A DNA stretch of 64,000 bases, from positions 62,001 through 126,000 of the forward strand of contig NZ_JAASRW010000007.1 of the NCBI RefSeq assembly GCF_011761355.1, read 5' to 3'. This stretch comes from Paenibacillus lupini (GTDB taxonomy: Bacteria > Bacillota > Bacilli > Paenibacillales > Paenibacillaceae). This document shows, piece after piece, positions 17,890-26,888 of the stretch. Position 1 is the first letter of the stretch. Every line of letters begins with the position of its first letter. The translations under genes and the position numbers were made by a program. The notes below the pieces were generated by a model, which did not search any database, was not told the DNA's origin, and worked only from the letters and a program-made list of their open reading frames with translations.

Positions 17890-18506
17890 AAGCTCTCCCA
17901 CCGAAATTGTAAGGCTTTTAGTTCAATTGGAATTCCCGCTGTAACAAGGAAAACCTTCTCGGAAGCGGCAGCAATCCGTTGATTAAGCCTTCCCGCTTCA
18001 TCTCTAAATCTTCTGCCAAGCGGATACGCAGGAACGATCCCATCTCCCACTTCGTTGGTAACAAGTATGAGAGGATAAGGGTATTCCGATGCAGCTCGGA
18101 TAAACGCATCGATTTGTTCACCCATCCATATAACAGGAACAGGATGTTGTTCTACCGCTGATTCGGATTGTTCCCGCTCTTCTACTTCCAGCAGTAGATT
18201 CGTCAGCCATAAGGTCAAACAATCAACGAGTACTACTGGTGGTTTCTGTCCGAGCTCTATCTGCTTGGCTGCTTCGCTTGTCAACTCAAGCAGACGTCTA
18301 GGCAGCTCCAACGGTTCTTCTATGGTTTCCCATTTGAAATCGCCTTGCTCCCGGCTGCGGCGATGCATCTCTACCCGCTCCGCCATTTCTTCATCCCACA
18401 CCCGGCTCGTAGCGAGGTAGACTCCATCTTCACCTAACCGGGCAGCCAACTGCTCAGCGAAGGAGCTTTTGCCGCTCCTCGCCCCACCGGTCACTAACAT
18501 CACCAT
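17886..18506 (-). CDS. cobU: bifunctional adenosylcobinamide kinase / guanylyltransferase CobU
   Basis: 206 residues. P-loop GGARSGKS lies at 7-14. The guanylylated histidine is probably H48 in VEMHRRSR, and the conserved VDCLTLWLTNLL and LVTNEVGDGIVP motifs follow. It phosphorylates adenosylcobinamide and transfers GMP from GTP to give AdoCbi-GDP, the substrate of CobS. It starts 12 bases after cobT ends. Confidence 0.95.
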   Translation of the reverse strand: MVMLVTGGARSGKSSFAEQLAARLGEDGVYLATSRVWDEEMAERVEMHRRSREQGDFKWETIEEPLELPRRLLELTSEAAKQIELGQKPPVVLVDCLTLWLTNLLLEVEEREQSESAVEQHPVPVIWMGEQIDAFIRAASEYPYPLILVTNEVGDGIVPAYPLGRRFRDEAGRLNQRIAAASEKVFLVTAGIPIELKALQFRWESL

Positions 18507-18517
18507 CTTTATAGCAC

Positions 18518-19582
18518 CTACTCTCTGGAGACACCTGCACTATCAAAAGTCGCCATTTCCTGCATCAGCTTTAATGCTGCATCAATGAAATGGAAGCATA
18601 ATACGGCACCTGTTCCTTCGCCAAGCCTCATATCCAGTTGAATCATCGGCGACAAACCCATCGATTCCAGCACTGTAGCATGGCCTTGCTCTTGGGATAG
18701 ATGGGATGCAAATAGATAAGGCTTCACTTGCTCCGCCAGACGTACCGCTACCAGCGCAGCAACGGAAGAAATAAAACCGTCTATCACAACTGGGCAGCCA
18801 TTTGCCGCTGCTCCAATGATGAAGCCAGCCATCCCCGCAATCTCTGCTCCGCCAACCTTGGCAAGCACATCGATCGGATCTGCTGCATCTGGCTCGTTGA
18901 CAGCAATCGCCCGTTTAACGACTTCAATCTTATGTCTCCAGCTCTCATCATTAATGCCAGTCCCTCTGCCAACCGACTGTTCCGGTGATAATCCGGTTAA
19001 TACCGAAGTTAGTGCTGCGCTAGGCGTTGTATTACCAATCCCCATCTCACCTGTCGCAAACAATCGATACCCCTGCTTCGCCAACTCGTCGGCAACTTGA
19101 ATACCGGCCATAATGGCCTGCATCGCCTCGTCCCGGCTCATCGCAGGCTGCTTCGCCATATTGGCTGTTCCTCGTACAACCTTGCGGTTGATCAAATCAG
19201 GATGCTCAATATCGGCATTAACGCCCATATCCACGCAATACACATCAGCTCCTGCTTGACGAGCAAGCACATTTACCGCAGCTCCGCCGCCAAGGAAGTT
19301 CAACACCATCTGTGGAGTAACCTCTTGAGGATAAGCACTTACTCCTTCCTCACAGACGCCATGGTCACCAGCCATCACAACTACTGCTTTCCGGCTGAGG
19401 TTCGGCCATAATCTGCCGGATATACCGGCTAATCGGAATGCGATTTCCTCTAGCTTACCGAGACTGCCAATTGGCTTTGTCAATTGGTCGGAATGCGCTT
19501 TTGCATGCTGAGCAGCTGATTCCTGGTAAAGTGTAATTTGTCCGATTACGTTCTCTAATTGAGCATAAGCTGAATTAGCCAT
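18518..19582 (-). CDS. cobT: nicotinate-nucleotide--dimethylbenzimidazole phosphoribosyltransferase CobT
   Basis: 354 residues. It makes alpha-ribazole phosphate from a lower-ligand base and nicotinate mononucleotide. The N-terminal LTKPIGSLGKLEE, the GDHGVCEEGVSAYPQEVT loop, EMGIGNTTPSAAL, and the C-terminal RLGEGTGAVL with the catalytic Glu at 322 are all intact. The ATG has GAAGG nine bases upstream. It sits 33 bases after btuD, linking uptake genes to loop assembly. Confidence 0.95.
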   Translation of the reverse strand: MANSAYAQLENVIGQITLYQESAAQHAKAHSDQLTKPIGSLGKLEEIAFRLAGISGRLWPNLSRKAVVVMAGDHGVCEEGVSAYPQEVTPQMVLNFLGGGAAVNVLARQAGADVYCVDMGVNADIEHPDLINRKVVRGTANMAKQPAMSRDEAMQAIMAGIQVADELAKQGYRLFATGEMGIGNTTPSAALTSVLTGLSPEQSVGRGTGINDESWRHKIEVVKRAIAVNEPDAADPIDVLAKVGGAEIAGMAGFIIGAAANGCPVVIDGFISSVAALVAVRLAEQVKPYLFASHLSQEQGHATVLESMGLSPMIQLDMRLGEGTGAVLCFHFIDAALKLMQEMATFDSAGVSRE

Positions 19583-19614
19583 TGGTTCAAACCTTCTTTC
19601 GATTCGTTATGTAT

Positions 19615-20415
19615 CTATGTAACAGCTAGTATCTGTCTTGAACCCTTAGGCTGCAGCAAGATTTGTGGTGTTCCAGTAATAGGGTGAATCACGATCGAAG
19701 CTTCCGTCTGATACACTTCACTGATTAAGGCTTCGGTTAGCACTTCCATTGGTGTACCTCTTGCAGCTACTCCGCCTTGATGCAGAACTATAATCTGATC
19801 ACAATACAAGGATGCCAGATTAAGATCATGCAAGACAGCACCAACGGTGAGGCCACGATCCTGCTGCCATTGCCGGACCGTATCCAGCAGCTGCACTTGA
19901 TAACCGATGTCCAAATACGTTGTAGGCTCATCAAGTAATATTACTTCCGGCTCCTGCACCATCACTTTCGCCAGTGCGACGCGCTGCCGCTCACCACCGC
20001 TGAGCTGATCCAATGCCCGATTGGCTAGATCGGAGAGCCCCATCGACTCTAAAGCAAAATCAATCAAAGCCGAATGGTCCTCCCTCTCATCACCAAACCA
20101 GTTCTGATAAGGGAATCTGCCCATCTCAATGACCTGCCTAACCGTAAAACCAGCAGGCGGCAGGCCGCCTTGTTGAAGCACGGCAAGCCTTTTCGCAAGC
20201 GCCTTCCGGGAGTAACCAGACATCCTCGCTCCATCAAAACTCACCTCGCCAGATGAAGGCTTCATGACTCCAGATAACAGCTGCAGTAAAGTTGATTTGC
20301 CTACACCGTTTGGTCCGATAATCCCATGAATTCGGCCAGGCTCCAGTTCGAATGTGATGTTGTCTAGTACAGGACGGCCGTTAACCGTCTTGCTTAATCG
20401 CTCTACGGAGATCAT
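19615..20415 (-). CDS. btuD: corrinoid ABC transporter ATP-binding protein (BtuD-like)
   Basis: 266 residues. Walker A GPNGVGKST at 34-42, signature LSGGERQRVALAK and Walker B VILLDEPTTYLD are intact, followed by the H-loop HDLNLAS. It is of the FecE/BtuD type that pairs with FecCD permeases. The riboswitch and neighbouring cobalamin genes identify the substrate as corrinoid rather than siderophore (inference). It overlaps btuC by four bases. Confidence 0.88.
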   Translation of the reverse strand: MISVERLSKTVNGRPVLDNITFELEPGRIHGIIGPNGVGKSTLLQLLSGVMKPSSGEVSFDGARMSGYSRKALAKRLAVLQQGGLPPAGFTVRQVIEMGRFPYQNWFGDEREDHSALIDFALESMGLSDLANRALDQLSGGERQRVALAKVMVQEPEVILLDEPTTYLDIGYQVQLLDTVRQWQQDRGLTVGAVLHDLNLASLYCDQIIVLHQGGVAARGTPMEVLTEALISEVYQTEASIVIHPITGTPQILLQPKGSRQILAVT

Positions 20416-21449
20416 ACTTGGCCCTCCTGTCCTTTTTTACGTCGATACAATAAATAAGCAAAGAACGGAGCCCCTAATAATGCCGTAACAACACCTAGCG
20501 GGATTTCCTTTGGTGCGAGCACCACTCGTGCGATGGTATCCGACCATAAGATGAAGATGCCTCCGCCAAACGCTGATAAGGGGATTAACAGCCGATAATC
20601 AGGGCCAACAATTAATCGGATGAGATGAGGAACAACCAGTCCTACAAATCCGATTACTCCACTGACCGATACAGCTGCCGCCGTAAGCAGCGTCGAGCCG
20701 ATAAGTACAATGAGCTTCGTCCGTTCCACTCGAATACCAAGATGTGCGGCATGGCGCTCACCCAGCACAAACAGATTGAGCGCTTGACCATAAGCGATGA
20801 GCAGCGGCAAGCCGATAACAAGGCAAGGCAGTACGACATAAATGTCTGCCCAGTTCTTCATCGCGAGCGACCCCATCAGCCAGAACAAAATCTGGTTAAC
20901 CACATCATTCGACATCGATACCATCAACGATACAAAAGCTCCAAGGAAGGATTGAATAATAACACCGGATAATACAAGTGTCTCGATCTGCATAACACCT
21001 CTGCTGCGAGCAAGAAAAAATACGCCAAGCAAAGTGAGTGTCCCCGTTACAAAAGCAATGACCGGAATGGTCCACTCGCCAATTAATGTCTGGTAACCAA
21101 ATAAAATAAGAAAAGCCGCTCCTACCGAGCTGCCAGATGACACGCCTAGTGTGTATGGATCGGCAAGTGGATTACGCAGTACACCTTGAAATCCCGCTCC
21201 GGCAAGCCCAAGACATGCGCCGACTAAGACACCAAGCAATACGCGGGAGAGCCTGACTTGTGTGACAATCGCGATCTCTCCAGCACTCCAATGGTCACTT
21301 GCATCATCCATCCATGGAAGTTGATGTAATAGAATTCCCCATACATCAGAGAACGAAATCGTCGAAGAGCCGATCGATAGGCTAGCTACGATAGAAACAG
21401 CAAGAAGGAGCATGGCTGCTCCTCCGTAGACCGCTAATTTTCTTTTCAT
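20412..21449 (-). CDS. btuC: corrinoid ABC transporter permease (BtuC/FecCD family)
   Basis: 345 residues from the ATG at 21449, with about ten hydrophobic helices. Family motifs are RLSRVLLGVLVGACLGLAGAGFQGVLRNPLADPYTLGVSSGSSVGA (seen around 80-125) and VGLVVPHLIRLIVGPDYR near the C-terminus. The start lies one base after the btuF stop (TAA-T-ATG), implying coupled translation. The frame is open upstream to 21506, but those residues overlap btuF and are not typical. Confidence 0.9.
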   Translation of the reverse strand: MKRKLAVYGGAAMLLLAVSIVASLSIGSSTISFSDVWGILLHQLPWMDDASDHWSAGEIAIVTQVRLSRVLLGVLVGACLGLAGAGFQGVLRNPLADPYTLGVSSGSSVGAAFLILFGYQTLIGEWTIPVIAFVTGTLTLLGVFFLARSRGVMQIETLVLSGVIIQSFLGAFVSLMVSMSNDVVNQILFWLMGSLAMKNWADIYVVLPCLVIGLPLLIAYGQALNLFVLGERHAAHLGIRVERTKLIVLIGSTLLTAAAVSVSGVIGFVGLVVPHLIRLIVGPDYRLLIPLSAFGGGIFILWSDTIARVVLAPKEIPLGVVTALLGAPFFAYLLYRRKKGQEGQV

Positions 21450-21450
21450 A

Positions 21451-22446
21451 TTACTTAATAAGATCCGGGTGAAGAACTTTCGCAATTTCCAGCAGACTGT
21501 CTGCAAGGCGTGGGCCTACACGTGAGCTTTCGTCATTGCCAATGGCAAACATTTGTTTGTTCTTCACTGCATCAATCGCATCCCAGCCTGGACGGCTGTT
21601 AAGGGCGGAGACGATCGGGTTCGGATCTACCTCCAAATCAGGATATAGGATAATAGCAGGATTCTGCTTAACAATCTCTTCTGCACTTACTTCATACCAG
21701 CCTGCTTGTGCACTGCTTGCATTCGTTCCGCCGGCAATCGTGAGCAGCTCGTCGAGGAATGTACCCGAACCAACTGTCCAGCCTGGCGAGAATTCAAGAT
21801 AAACAAGTTTCTTAGGAGCATCCTTCACTGCATCAGTTACCTGCTGCTTCACCGTACGCATATGCTCTGCTACACCAGCAGCTTCATCGTTCTTATTCAT
21901 AATTTTACCGATTGTCTCAATTTTGGCAATGGTTTCATCATAAGTCAACGGATCAGTTGCAAGAACTGGAATGTTCAACTTACGAAGCTGTTCAATCGCA
22001 TCGACATTCATGCTTGATGAAGCCAGTACAAGATCTGGATTAAGCGCTACTACTGCTTCAATATTCGTATTCATGTCCCCTACTTGAGCCTTCGACTTTG
22101 TTTCTTCTGGATAGTTGCTGTTAGAGTCTACACCAACAACCTCTTCACCAGCTCCAATAGCATAAATCACTTCGGTCTCACTTGGCGCTATGGAAACAAC
22201 CTTTGTTGGCGCCTTCTCGAAGGATAACTCAGTACCTGTCGCATCCGTTACTTTAAGGGGATATACTGTCTCTGCTGCAGCAGCAGGACTATTGCTAGGC
22301 TGCTCACTTGGAGCTGCCGAATTGGCTGTGCCTGTATTTGCTCCCTCATTTGTGTTGTCTTTGTTCGAGCCGCAAGCCGCCATGATGACAAGCATTGCGG
22401 TCAGCATGACTGCCAAAATCAGTTTCTTCATGTTTCTCTCTTTCAT
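21451..22446 (-). CDS. btuF: corrinoid-binding lipoprotein (BtuF-like)
   Basis: About 330 residues. A lipoprotein signal LILAVMLTAMLVIMAACGSN places the lipidated Cys near residue 25, followed by an Asn/Ser/Pro-rich linker. The type III binding-protein fold has the motifs VVSIAPSETEVIYAIGAGEEVVGV and the C-terminal SSRVGPRLADSLLEIAKVLHP. It captures corrinoid outside the cell for BtuCD. The start could be ATG 22446 (AAAGG and GGGAG upstream) or ATG 22431; the signal peptide is complete either way. It is the first gene after the riboswitch. Confidence 0.88.
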   Translation of the reverse strand: MKERNMKKLILAVMLTAMLVIMAACGSNKDNTNEGANTGTANSAAPSEQPSNSPAAAAETVYPLKVTDATGTELSFEKAPTKVVSIAPSETEVIYAIGAGEEVVGVDSNSNYPEETKSKAQVGDMNTNIEAVVALNPDLVLASSSMNVDAIEQLRKLNIPVLATDPLTYDETIAKIETIGKIMNKNDEAAGVAEHMRTVKQQVTDAVKDAPKKLVYLEFSPGWTVGSGTFLDELLTIAGGTNASSAQAGWYEVSAEEIVKQNPAIILYPDLEVDPNPIVSALNSRPGWDAIDAVKNKQMFAIGNDESSRVGPRLADSLLEIAKVLHPDLIK

Positions 22447-22483
22447 TGTACCTTTGCACTCCCTCATCTACTATTTGTGAAAT

Positions 22484-22520
22484 TAAAAAAGGCATTCCCG
22501 GCAAATGTGCCGGAAATGCC
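22484..22520 (-). terminator. intrinsic terminator of the cobalamin riboswitch
   Basis: GGCATT-x-CCGGC pairs with GCCGG-x-AATGCC (22491-22520) with a single mismatch. The A-run 22485-22490 is the U-tract on the minus strand. Located between the aptamer and btuF, it is the likely expression platform. Confidence 0.85.
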
Positions 22521-22603
22521 GGAAGTCCCCTGCGCGCGAACGCAAAAAGGACAAGATCCCTCATTCCAACACTTCCCTAATTCCACGTAGGTACAGCGTT
22601 ATG

Positions 22604-22806
22604 CAAACAGGCAGGTCTCCTGACTTGAAGCGTATACGTACAGCGTCTTCCCAGGCTCTCATTACCCAGTGACTTATGCTGACGTACAGGTCTAAACAAA
22701 GTAGACCGCTTCTTACAGTGGCGGGTCCGTGCCGGATTTTAACCGGACTTCCCTATTAAGCTTGCAAGAGCCTCATGGCTCTAGCAGCACCTGTTTCACG
22801 AATATT
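22604..22806 (-). ncRNA. cobalamin riboswitch (AdoCbl aptamer)
   Basis: On the minus strand the diagnostic elements appear in order: ACAGGTGCTGCTAGAGCC, AATAGGGAAGTCCGGT, AATCCGGCACGGACCCGCC, ACTGTAAGAAGCGG, and the B12 box AAGTCAGGAGACCTGCC ending about 22610. This is the classic class I cobalamin aptamer. Binding of adenosylcobalamin should favour the downstream terminator and shut off the nine-gene uptake and assembly operon. The exact ends are approximate. Confidence 0.95.
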
Positions 22807-22823
22807 CAATTACGACCAACGTA

Positions 22824-22853
22824 ACTATACCACCCATATTCTAGAATTGTCCA
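22824..22853 (-). promoter_or_regulatory. sigma-A-type promoter of the cobalamin operon
   Basis: Minus-strand TGGACA (22848-22853) and TATAGT (22824-22829) are 18 bases apart, about 20 bases before the riboswitch aptamer and just after the copA stop codon. Confidence 0.6.
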
Positions 22854-22874
22854 GCCAAGCTTACACTGATGCAC

Positions 22875-25121
22875 CTAACTTGGTTGAACAGCTGCTTTTC
22901 TAAGACGAGCATTAAGCCGGATCGCATTGCCAACAACAGAGACGGAACTAAACGCCATCGCTGTTCCAGCCATCCAAGGCTGAAGCAGTCCGCATGCTGC
23001 GAATGGAATAATGAGCGCGTTATAGATAAAAGCAAACGTCAAATTCTGCCGGACATTACGAACTGTCAGACGGCTGATCAGCAAAGCCTCCGGTATAGCT
23101 GTCATCCGAGGCTGCAGCAGTGTAATATGGCCAGCCGTTAAGGCAGCATCTGTTCCATCTCCCATCGCCATCCCTACATCGGCTGCAGCTAGTGCAGGAG
23201 CGTCATTCCAGCCGTCACCGGCCATTCCGACTTTATAATCCTGCTCTTTCAATCTCTCTACGAGCGCAAGCTTATCTTCAGGGAGCATATTCGCATGTAC
23301 TTGTGTTGGGTTGATACCGGCAATTTGTGCCGCATTTAGTGCTGGTGCCGGATGATCTCCTGTCGCTACGATTACCGTCACCCCGGCTTTACGAAGCTGG
23401 GTCACTGCTGCTTTTGCATAAGGCTTAACGGCATCAATGAAGGAAATCGCTCCGATCACCTTATTATTATCCGATGTATAGAGCACCGTCTCACCAAGCT
23501 GCTGGCGCTCCTCTGCAAAGCTGCGAATCGAAGCGCTTGCGAACGTCCAATGCTTTGTAGCTGCGAAGCTAGCGTTGCCAACACCAATTTTCCGCTGCTC
23601 CACAACCGCTTCTACCCCTTTACCCGTTGTATATTCGAAATCCGTTGCAGCCGGTGGAACAAGACCCGCTTGCATAGCCTCCGCTCGTACCGCAATGGCA
23701 AGTGGATGTGTGGAGCTTGCCTCAACCGCAGCTGCAAGACGCAGCAAACCTTGACGGCTGCCAAACGTCGTGTGCACTTGACTGACGCGCGGCTTCCCTT
23801 CTGTTAAGGTACCTGTCTTATCAAGCACAAGCATATCGAGCTGAGCTAACCGTTCGAGCGCTCCCGCCTCTTTGACGACAATTCCCCGTTTCGCAAGCCT
23901 GCTTGAAGCTACAACAAGCGAGATTGGTGTAGCAAGTCCTAATGCACATGGGCATGCAGCAAGCACAACCGCAACCGCACAGCGGAATGCCATCGTCCAA
24001 TTCCCTGGGTCGGCCACCGTTATCCAAAGAACAAAAGTACCAAGCGACAGCATCAGCATTGCAGGAACAAACCAGGCAGATACCGTATCCACCTGACGTT
24101 GAATCATGGACTTCGAACGCTGCGCCTGCCGTACCAAATCCACAATCCGGCTTAACATGGTGGAATGGCCTGCTGCCGTCGTTCGAATGCGTAATGCCCC
24201 ACTGTCATTCCTCGTACCCGCCCACACGGGATCGCCGGGACGTTTGGCTAGAGGTACGCTTTCACCTGTAAGCAAAGACTCGTTTATTTCCGATTCACCA
24301 CTCGCTATAATCCCATCGACAGGGATAACCTGTCCAGCTTGAACAATGACATAATCATTCTCTCGGACAAATTCCGTTTGAATGTCCATCATCACGCCTG
24401 CCCGCTCCACCCTGACCACTGTATTCAGCAGCTTGCTGTAACCCGAAGCATCCGACTGTGCCCGAGAGGTCACTGACGCTTCGATAAATTTGCCAAGTAG
24501 AACGGCCGTTATGACAACAGCTGATGTCTCGAAATATAAGGGTACTTCATGAGCAAATAAAGCAGCACGATCCGCATTAAACACGAGGTAATGGCTGTAC
24601 AAATAAGCAGCCGACGTACCTGTCGCTACCAGCACGTCCATATTGGTCGCACGCGAACGCACCGCATGATAAGCCCCGATATAGAATGGCAGGCCAATAA
24701 TGAACTGAATAATCGTAGCTAGTCCAAGCTGCAGCCAAGGATTGGTCAACAACGAAGGCATCTCGATCTTGGCAAAAGGTGCCAAGTGCTGAACCATCGC
24801 CGTTAGCAAAGGAGCCGTTAAGATCAGCGAGATAATCAGCCTTAGCTTAAGCAGGCTGCGTTCCTTCTCAAAACCTTCCTTCGCATGCTCAGGCAGAGCC
24901 GCCTTAAAACCGATCTTGCCTATCTGCTCCATAATCTTAAGCGGTTGAATTTGATCAGGCTTATATTGCACCCAGGCTGTTCTTGCTGAATAGCTGACCG
25001 CTACTGCTTCAACACCTGGCATTTTCCCTACTGTTTTCTCAATTCTTGCCGCACATGCGGTACAACTCATCCCTTGCACAGAAAGATCTATCGTTATTCC
25101 CTTATCATCCATACTGTCCAT
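22875..25121 (-). CDS. copA: Cu(I)-translocating P1B-type ATPase CopA
   Basis: 748 residues with a single N-terminal HMA domain (GMSCTAC, C20 and C23). It has eight predicted membrane helices, the TGES actuator motif in LLTGESVPLAKRPGDPV, CPC in the sixth helix (390-392), the phosphorylated aspartate D434 in DKTGTLTEG, STHPLAIA carrying the HP motif, and GDGWNDAPALAAADVG. It exports Cu+ from the cytoplasm. No CopZ or CsoR gene is adjacent, so its regulation is not visible here. Confidence 0.95.
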   Translation of the reverse strand: MDSMDDKGITIDLSVQGMSCTACAARIEKTVGKMPGVEAVAVSYSARTAWVQYKPDQIQPLKIMEQIGKIGFKAALPEHAKEGFEKERSLLKLRLIISLILTAPLLTAMVQHLAPFAKIEMPSLLTNPWLQLGLATIIQFIIGLPFYIGAYHAVRSRATNMDVLVATGTSAAYLYSHYLVFNADRAALFAHEVPLYFETSAVVITAVLLGKFIEASVTSRAQSDASGYSKLLNTVVRVERAGVMMDIQTEFVRENDYVIVQAGQVIPVDGIIASGESEINESLLTGESVPLAKRPGDPVWAGTRNDSGALRIRTTAAGHSTMLSRIVDLVRQAQRSKSMIQRQVDTVSAWFVPAMLMLSLGTFVLWITVADPGNWTMAFRCAVAVVLAACPCALGLATPISLVVASSRLAKRGIVVKEAGALERLAQLDMLVLDKTGTLTEGKPRVSQVHTTFGSRQGLLRLAAAVEASSTHPLAIAVRAEAMQAGLVPPAATDFEYTTGKGVEAVVEQRKIGVGNASFAATKHWTFASASIRSFAEERQQLGETVLYTSDNNKVIGAISFIDAVKPYAKAAVTQLRKAGVTVIVATGDHPAPALNAAQIAGINPTQVHANMLPEDKLALVERLKEQDYKVGMAGDGWNDAPALAAADVGMAMGDGTDAALTAGHITLLQPRMTAIPEALLISRLTVRNVRQNLTFAFIYNALIIPFAACGLLQPWMAGTAMAFSSVSVVGNAIRLNARLRKAAVQPS

Positions 25122-25210
25122 ACAGCTTCACCCGCCCTTTACTTGTCCATCCGTCCACTCGAACAAGCTCCTGCGTTAATCTATATGATACGAATGGAGT
25201 TACCATGCAC

Positions 25211-25252
25211 AAAAAAAAGCGTGCTAATGGGGATTTCCCACTATGCACGCTT
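25211..25252 (-). terminator. intrinsic terminator after the rhodanese gene
   Basis: GCGTGC...GCACGC arms with inner GGGGATTTCCC pairing (25219-25250). The eight-base A-run 25211-25218 forms the U-tract on the minus strand. Confidence 0.85.
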
Positions 25253-25257
25253 CCTTA

Positions 25258-25566
25258 TTATTTGCCGTATGCGACTTCGCCGTCCCACGCGAGCATACCA
25301 CCGGTCATATTCGTTACCTTATAGCCTTGTGCATGCAGGAAATCGCAAGCTTTTCCACTGCGACCACCGCTGCGGCAAACCATAATCAGTGATTCGTCTT
25401 TCGGCAGCTCGCCAAAGCGTTCTCCGAACACAGATAGAGGAAGACTAACTGCTTCCTGAATATGTCCGGATTCCCACTCGTCATCCTCGCGAACATCGAT
25501 CAAATGCAATTTCTCGCCACTCTTCAGGCGCTCTTCTACTTCTGCTGGTGTAATTTCGGAATACAC
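25258..25566 (-). CDS. single-domain rhodanese-like sulfurtransferase
   Basis: 102 residues from a GTG start. The active-site loop CRSGGRSG has the catalytic Cys at 64, and the LIDVREDDEWESGHI motif precedes it. Single-domain rhodaneses accept persulfide sulfur from thiosulfate or protein carriers. AGGAG lies nine bases before GTG 25566; the longer open frame from TTG 25584 starts on top of that ribosome binding site. It begins one base after the DUF1992 gene stops, so the two are coupled. Confidence 0.9.
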   Translation of the reverse strand: MYSEITPAEVEERLKSGEKLHLIDVREDDEWESGHIQEAVSLPLSVFGERFGELPKDESLIMVCRSGGRSGKACDFLHAQGYKVTNMTGGMLAWDGEVAYGK

Positions 25567-25567
25567 G

Positions 25568-25948
25568 TCATTCCACTCCTTCAAATTTCTTCAAGATCTT
25601 AGACTCATACTGCTGAAAGGCAGGTGATTGCTGCAGTCCCCGAGCTTCCATAAGCATCTTATACCTGATTTCCTTCTCGGTCAGCTTCTTCTTCAAGACA
25701 GCCTGTTCATCAGGATTCTGGCATAAACGGATCAGATCACGGAGACTCACAATTTCCTTCTGGATAACCATCTCTTCAGGAATCATGCCAGCATTACTCA
25801 GCAGCTTGTAAGCCACACGCAGCTCTTCCGGCACATGAGAGTTATCCTCAAGCTCCAGTGGCTGACCCTTGCCTTTCAGATTATCGAATTGCCCTTTTGC
25901 CATTGCTTCCTTAATGCGTTGTTCAACCATTGAGGACATGAAATCCAT
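25568..25948 (-). CDS. DUF1992 (DnaJ-homologue subfamily C member 28) domain protein
   Basis: 126 residues, soluble and helical. The motif IKEAMAKGQFDNLKGKGQPLELED near the N-terminus, followed by VPEELRVAYKLLSNAGMIPEE, is the DUF1992 signature (YhdN/YflB-like). Function is unknown; eukaryotic relatives carry a J domain that is absent here. The ATG has AGGAGG eleven bases upstream. Confidence 0.88.
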   Translation of the reverse strand: MDFMSSMVEQRIKEAMAKGQFDNLKGKGQPLELEDNSHVPEELRVAYKLLSNAGMIPEEMVIQKEIVSLRDLIRLCQNPDEQAVLKKKLTEKEIRYKMLMEARGLQQSPAFQQYESKILKKFEGVE

Positions 25949-26023
25949 ATTCGATCCCGCCTCCTATACTTCTGAATTGTAACGGTTTCAAGTATTCGAT
26001 GTCTAGCGTAAGGTCATAGGAAT

Positions 26024-26055
26024 GGAAAAGAAGCCCCCGGTCAGCCGGAAGCTTC
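26024..26055 (-). terminator. intrinsic terminator after the YbjQ-family gene
   Basis: GAAGC-x-x-CCGG pairs with CCGG-x-x-GCTTC (26030-26055) around TCAG. AAAAG at 26026-26030 reads TTTT on the minus strand. Confidence 0.75.
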
Positions 26056-26067
26056 CTCTAAAGTTTG

Positions 26068-26379
26068 TTAAATTCGTACTGCCGTACCACTTACGGCTAC
26101 CATCAGCATGCCGTCACGTACAACCTCATAGTCAATATCGATACCAACAATCGCATTTGCTCCAAGCCGTGAAGCCTGATTTTTCATTTCGGCAAAAGCG
26201 ACATCTCTTGCTTCTTTCAGTTTGCTTTCGTAGGCTCCCGAACGACCCCCAACAATATCGGTGATTGATGCGAAAAAGTCGCGGACAACATTCGCCCCCA
26301 TAATGGCTTCACCCGTTACAATACCTGAATATTCGATAATAGGATGTCCTTCAAGCGTTGCAGTTGTTGACACTAACAT
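26068..26379 (-). CDS. YbjQ family (UPF0145) protein
   Basis: 103 residues. The sequence VTGEAIMGANVVRDFFASITDIVGGRSGAYE and LGANAIVGIDIDYE are hallmarks of the YbjQ/DUF74 family, small proteins that form pentamers and have been proposed to bind metal. No pathway is evident from the neighbours. It is flanked by a terminator downstream and a non-coding gap of about 100 bases upstream. Confidence 0.92.
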   Translation of the reverse strand: MLVSTTATLEGHPIIEYSGIVTGEAIMGANVVRDFFASITDIVGGRSGAYESKLKEARDVAFAEMKNQASRLGANAIVGIDIDYEVVRDGMLMVAVSGTAVRI

Positions 26380-26483
26380 GATTATTTACCCCTCTCGGTA
26401 TAATGAAACTTACTTTATAACTAAAAGACTTATCATGAAATACGTCAGCTTCCGTCAGATGTTTCATTTTTTTTAAATCCTGA

Positions 26484-26807
26484 CTACTGATTGATTTCTT
26501 CTAATTGAACGTCTCTCACATCGCCTGTATCCGCCACCACTTGTATGCGGACCCGCACGCCAAATTCGGAGCCGGCTCCTCTGAGCCATAAAACAAACCG
26601 CTCTTCCGCATTTGTTGTCCCAGATGGAAAACGTCCTTCATATTTGTAATCGATAATATCAGCTTCCGGATACCGGTTAGCTGCCTCCTGCATCGCAATT
26701 CTGCCGTATTTGGCATACGCCGGTTCAGCATACGCCATCGATGGAGCAGCCATAACAAACATCGTGACTAGAATCATATAGATTAACGGTTGTCTCAAGG
26801 ACTTCAT
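26484..26807 (-). CDS. secreted DUF3889 (YqzG/YhdC-like) protein
   Basis: 107 residues from the ATG at 26807, which has GGAGG nine bases upstream. A signal peptide (MKSLRQPLIYMILVTMFVM) ends with AYA just before EPAYAKYG. The mature part has AKYGRIAMQEAANRYP and ADIIDYKYEGR followed by FVLWLRG, the DUF3889 pattern. Function is unknown; members are small exported proteins of bacilli. It is monocistronic as far as visible. Confidence 0.82.
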   Translation of the reverse strand: MKSLRQPLIYMILVTMFVMAAPSMAYAEPAYAKYGRIAMQEAANRYPEADIIDYKYEGRFPSGTTNAEERFVLWLRGAGSEFGVRVRIQVVADTGDVRDVQLEEINQ

Positions 26808-26888
26808 CCCGTACAGCCTCCTATTTTCCAATCTAAAAGAATTGGTCTATAGGTTAGTGTGGCTGTAGAAAGCGGCAAGCATACATGG

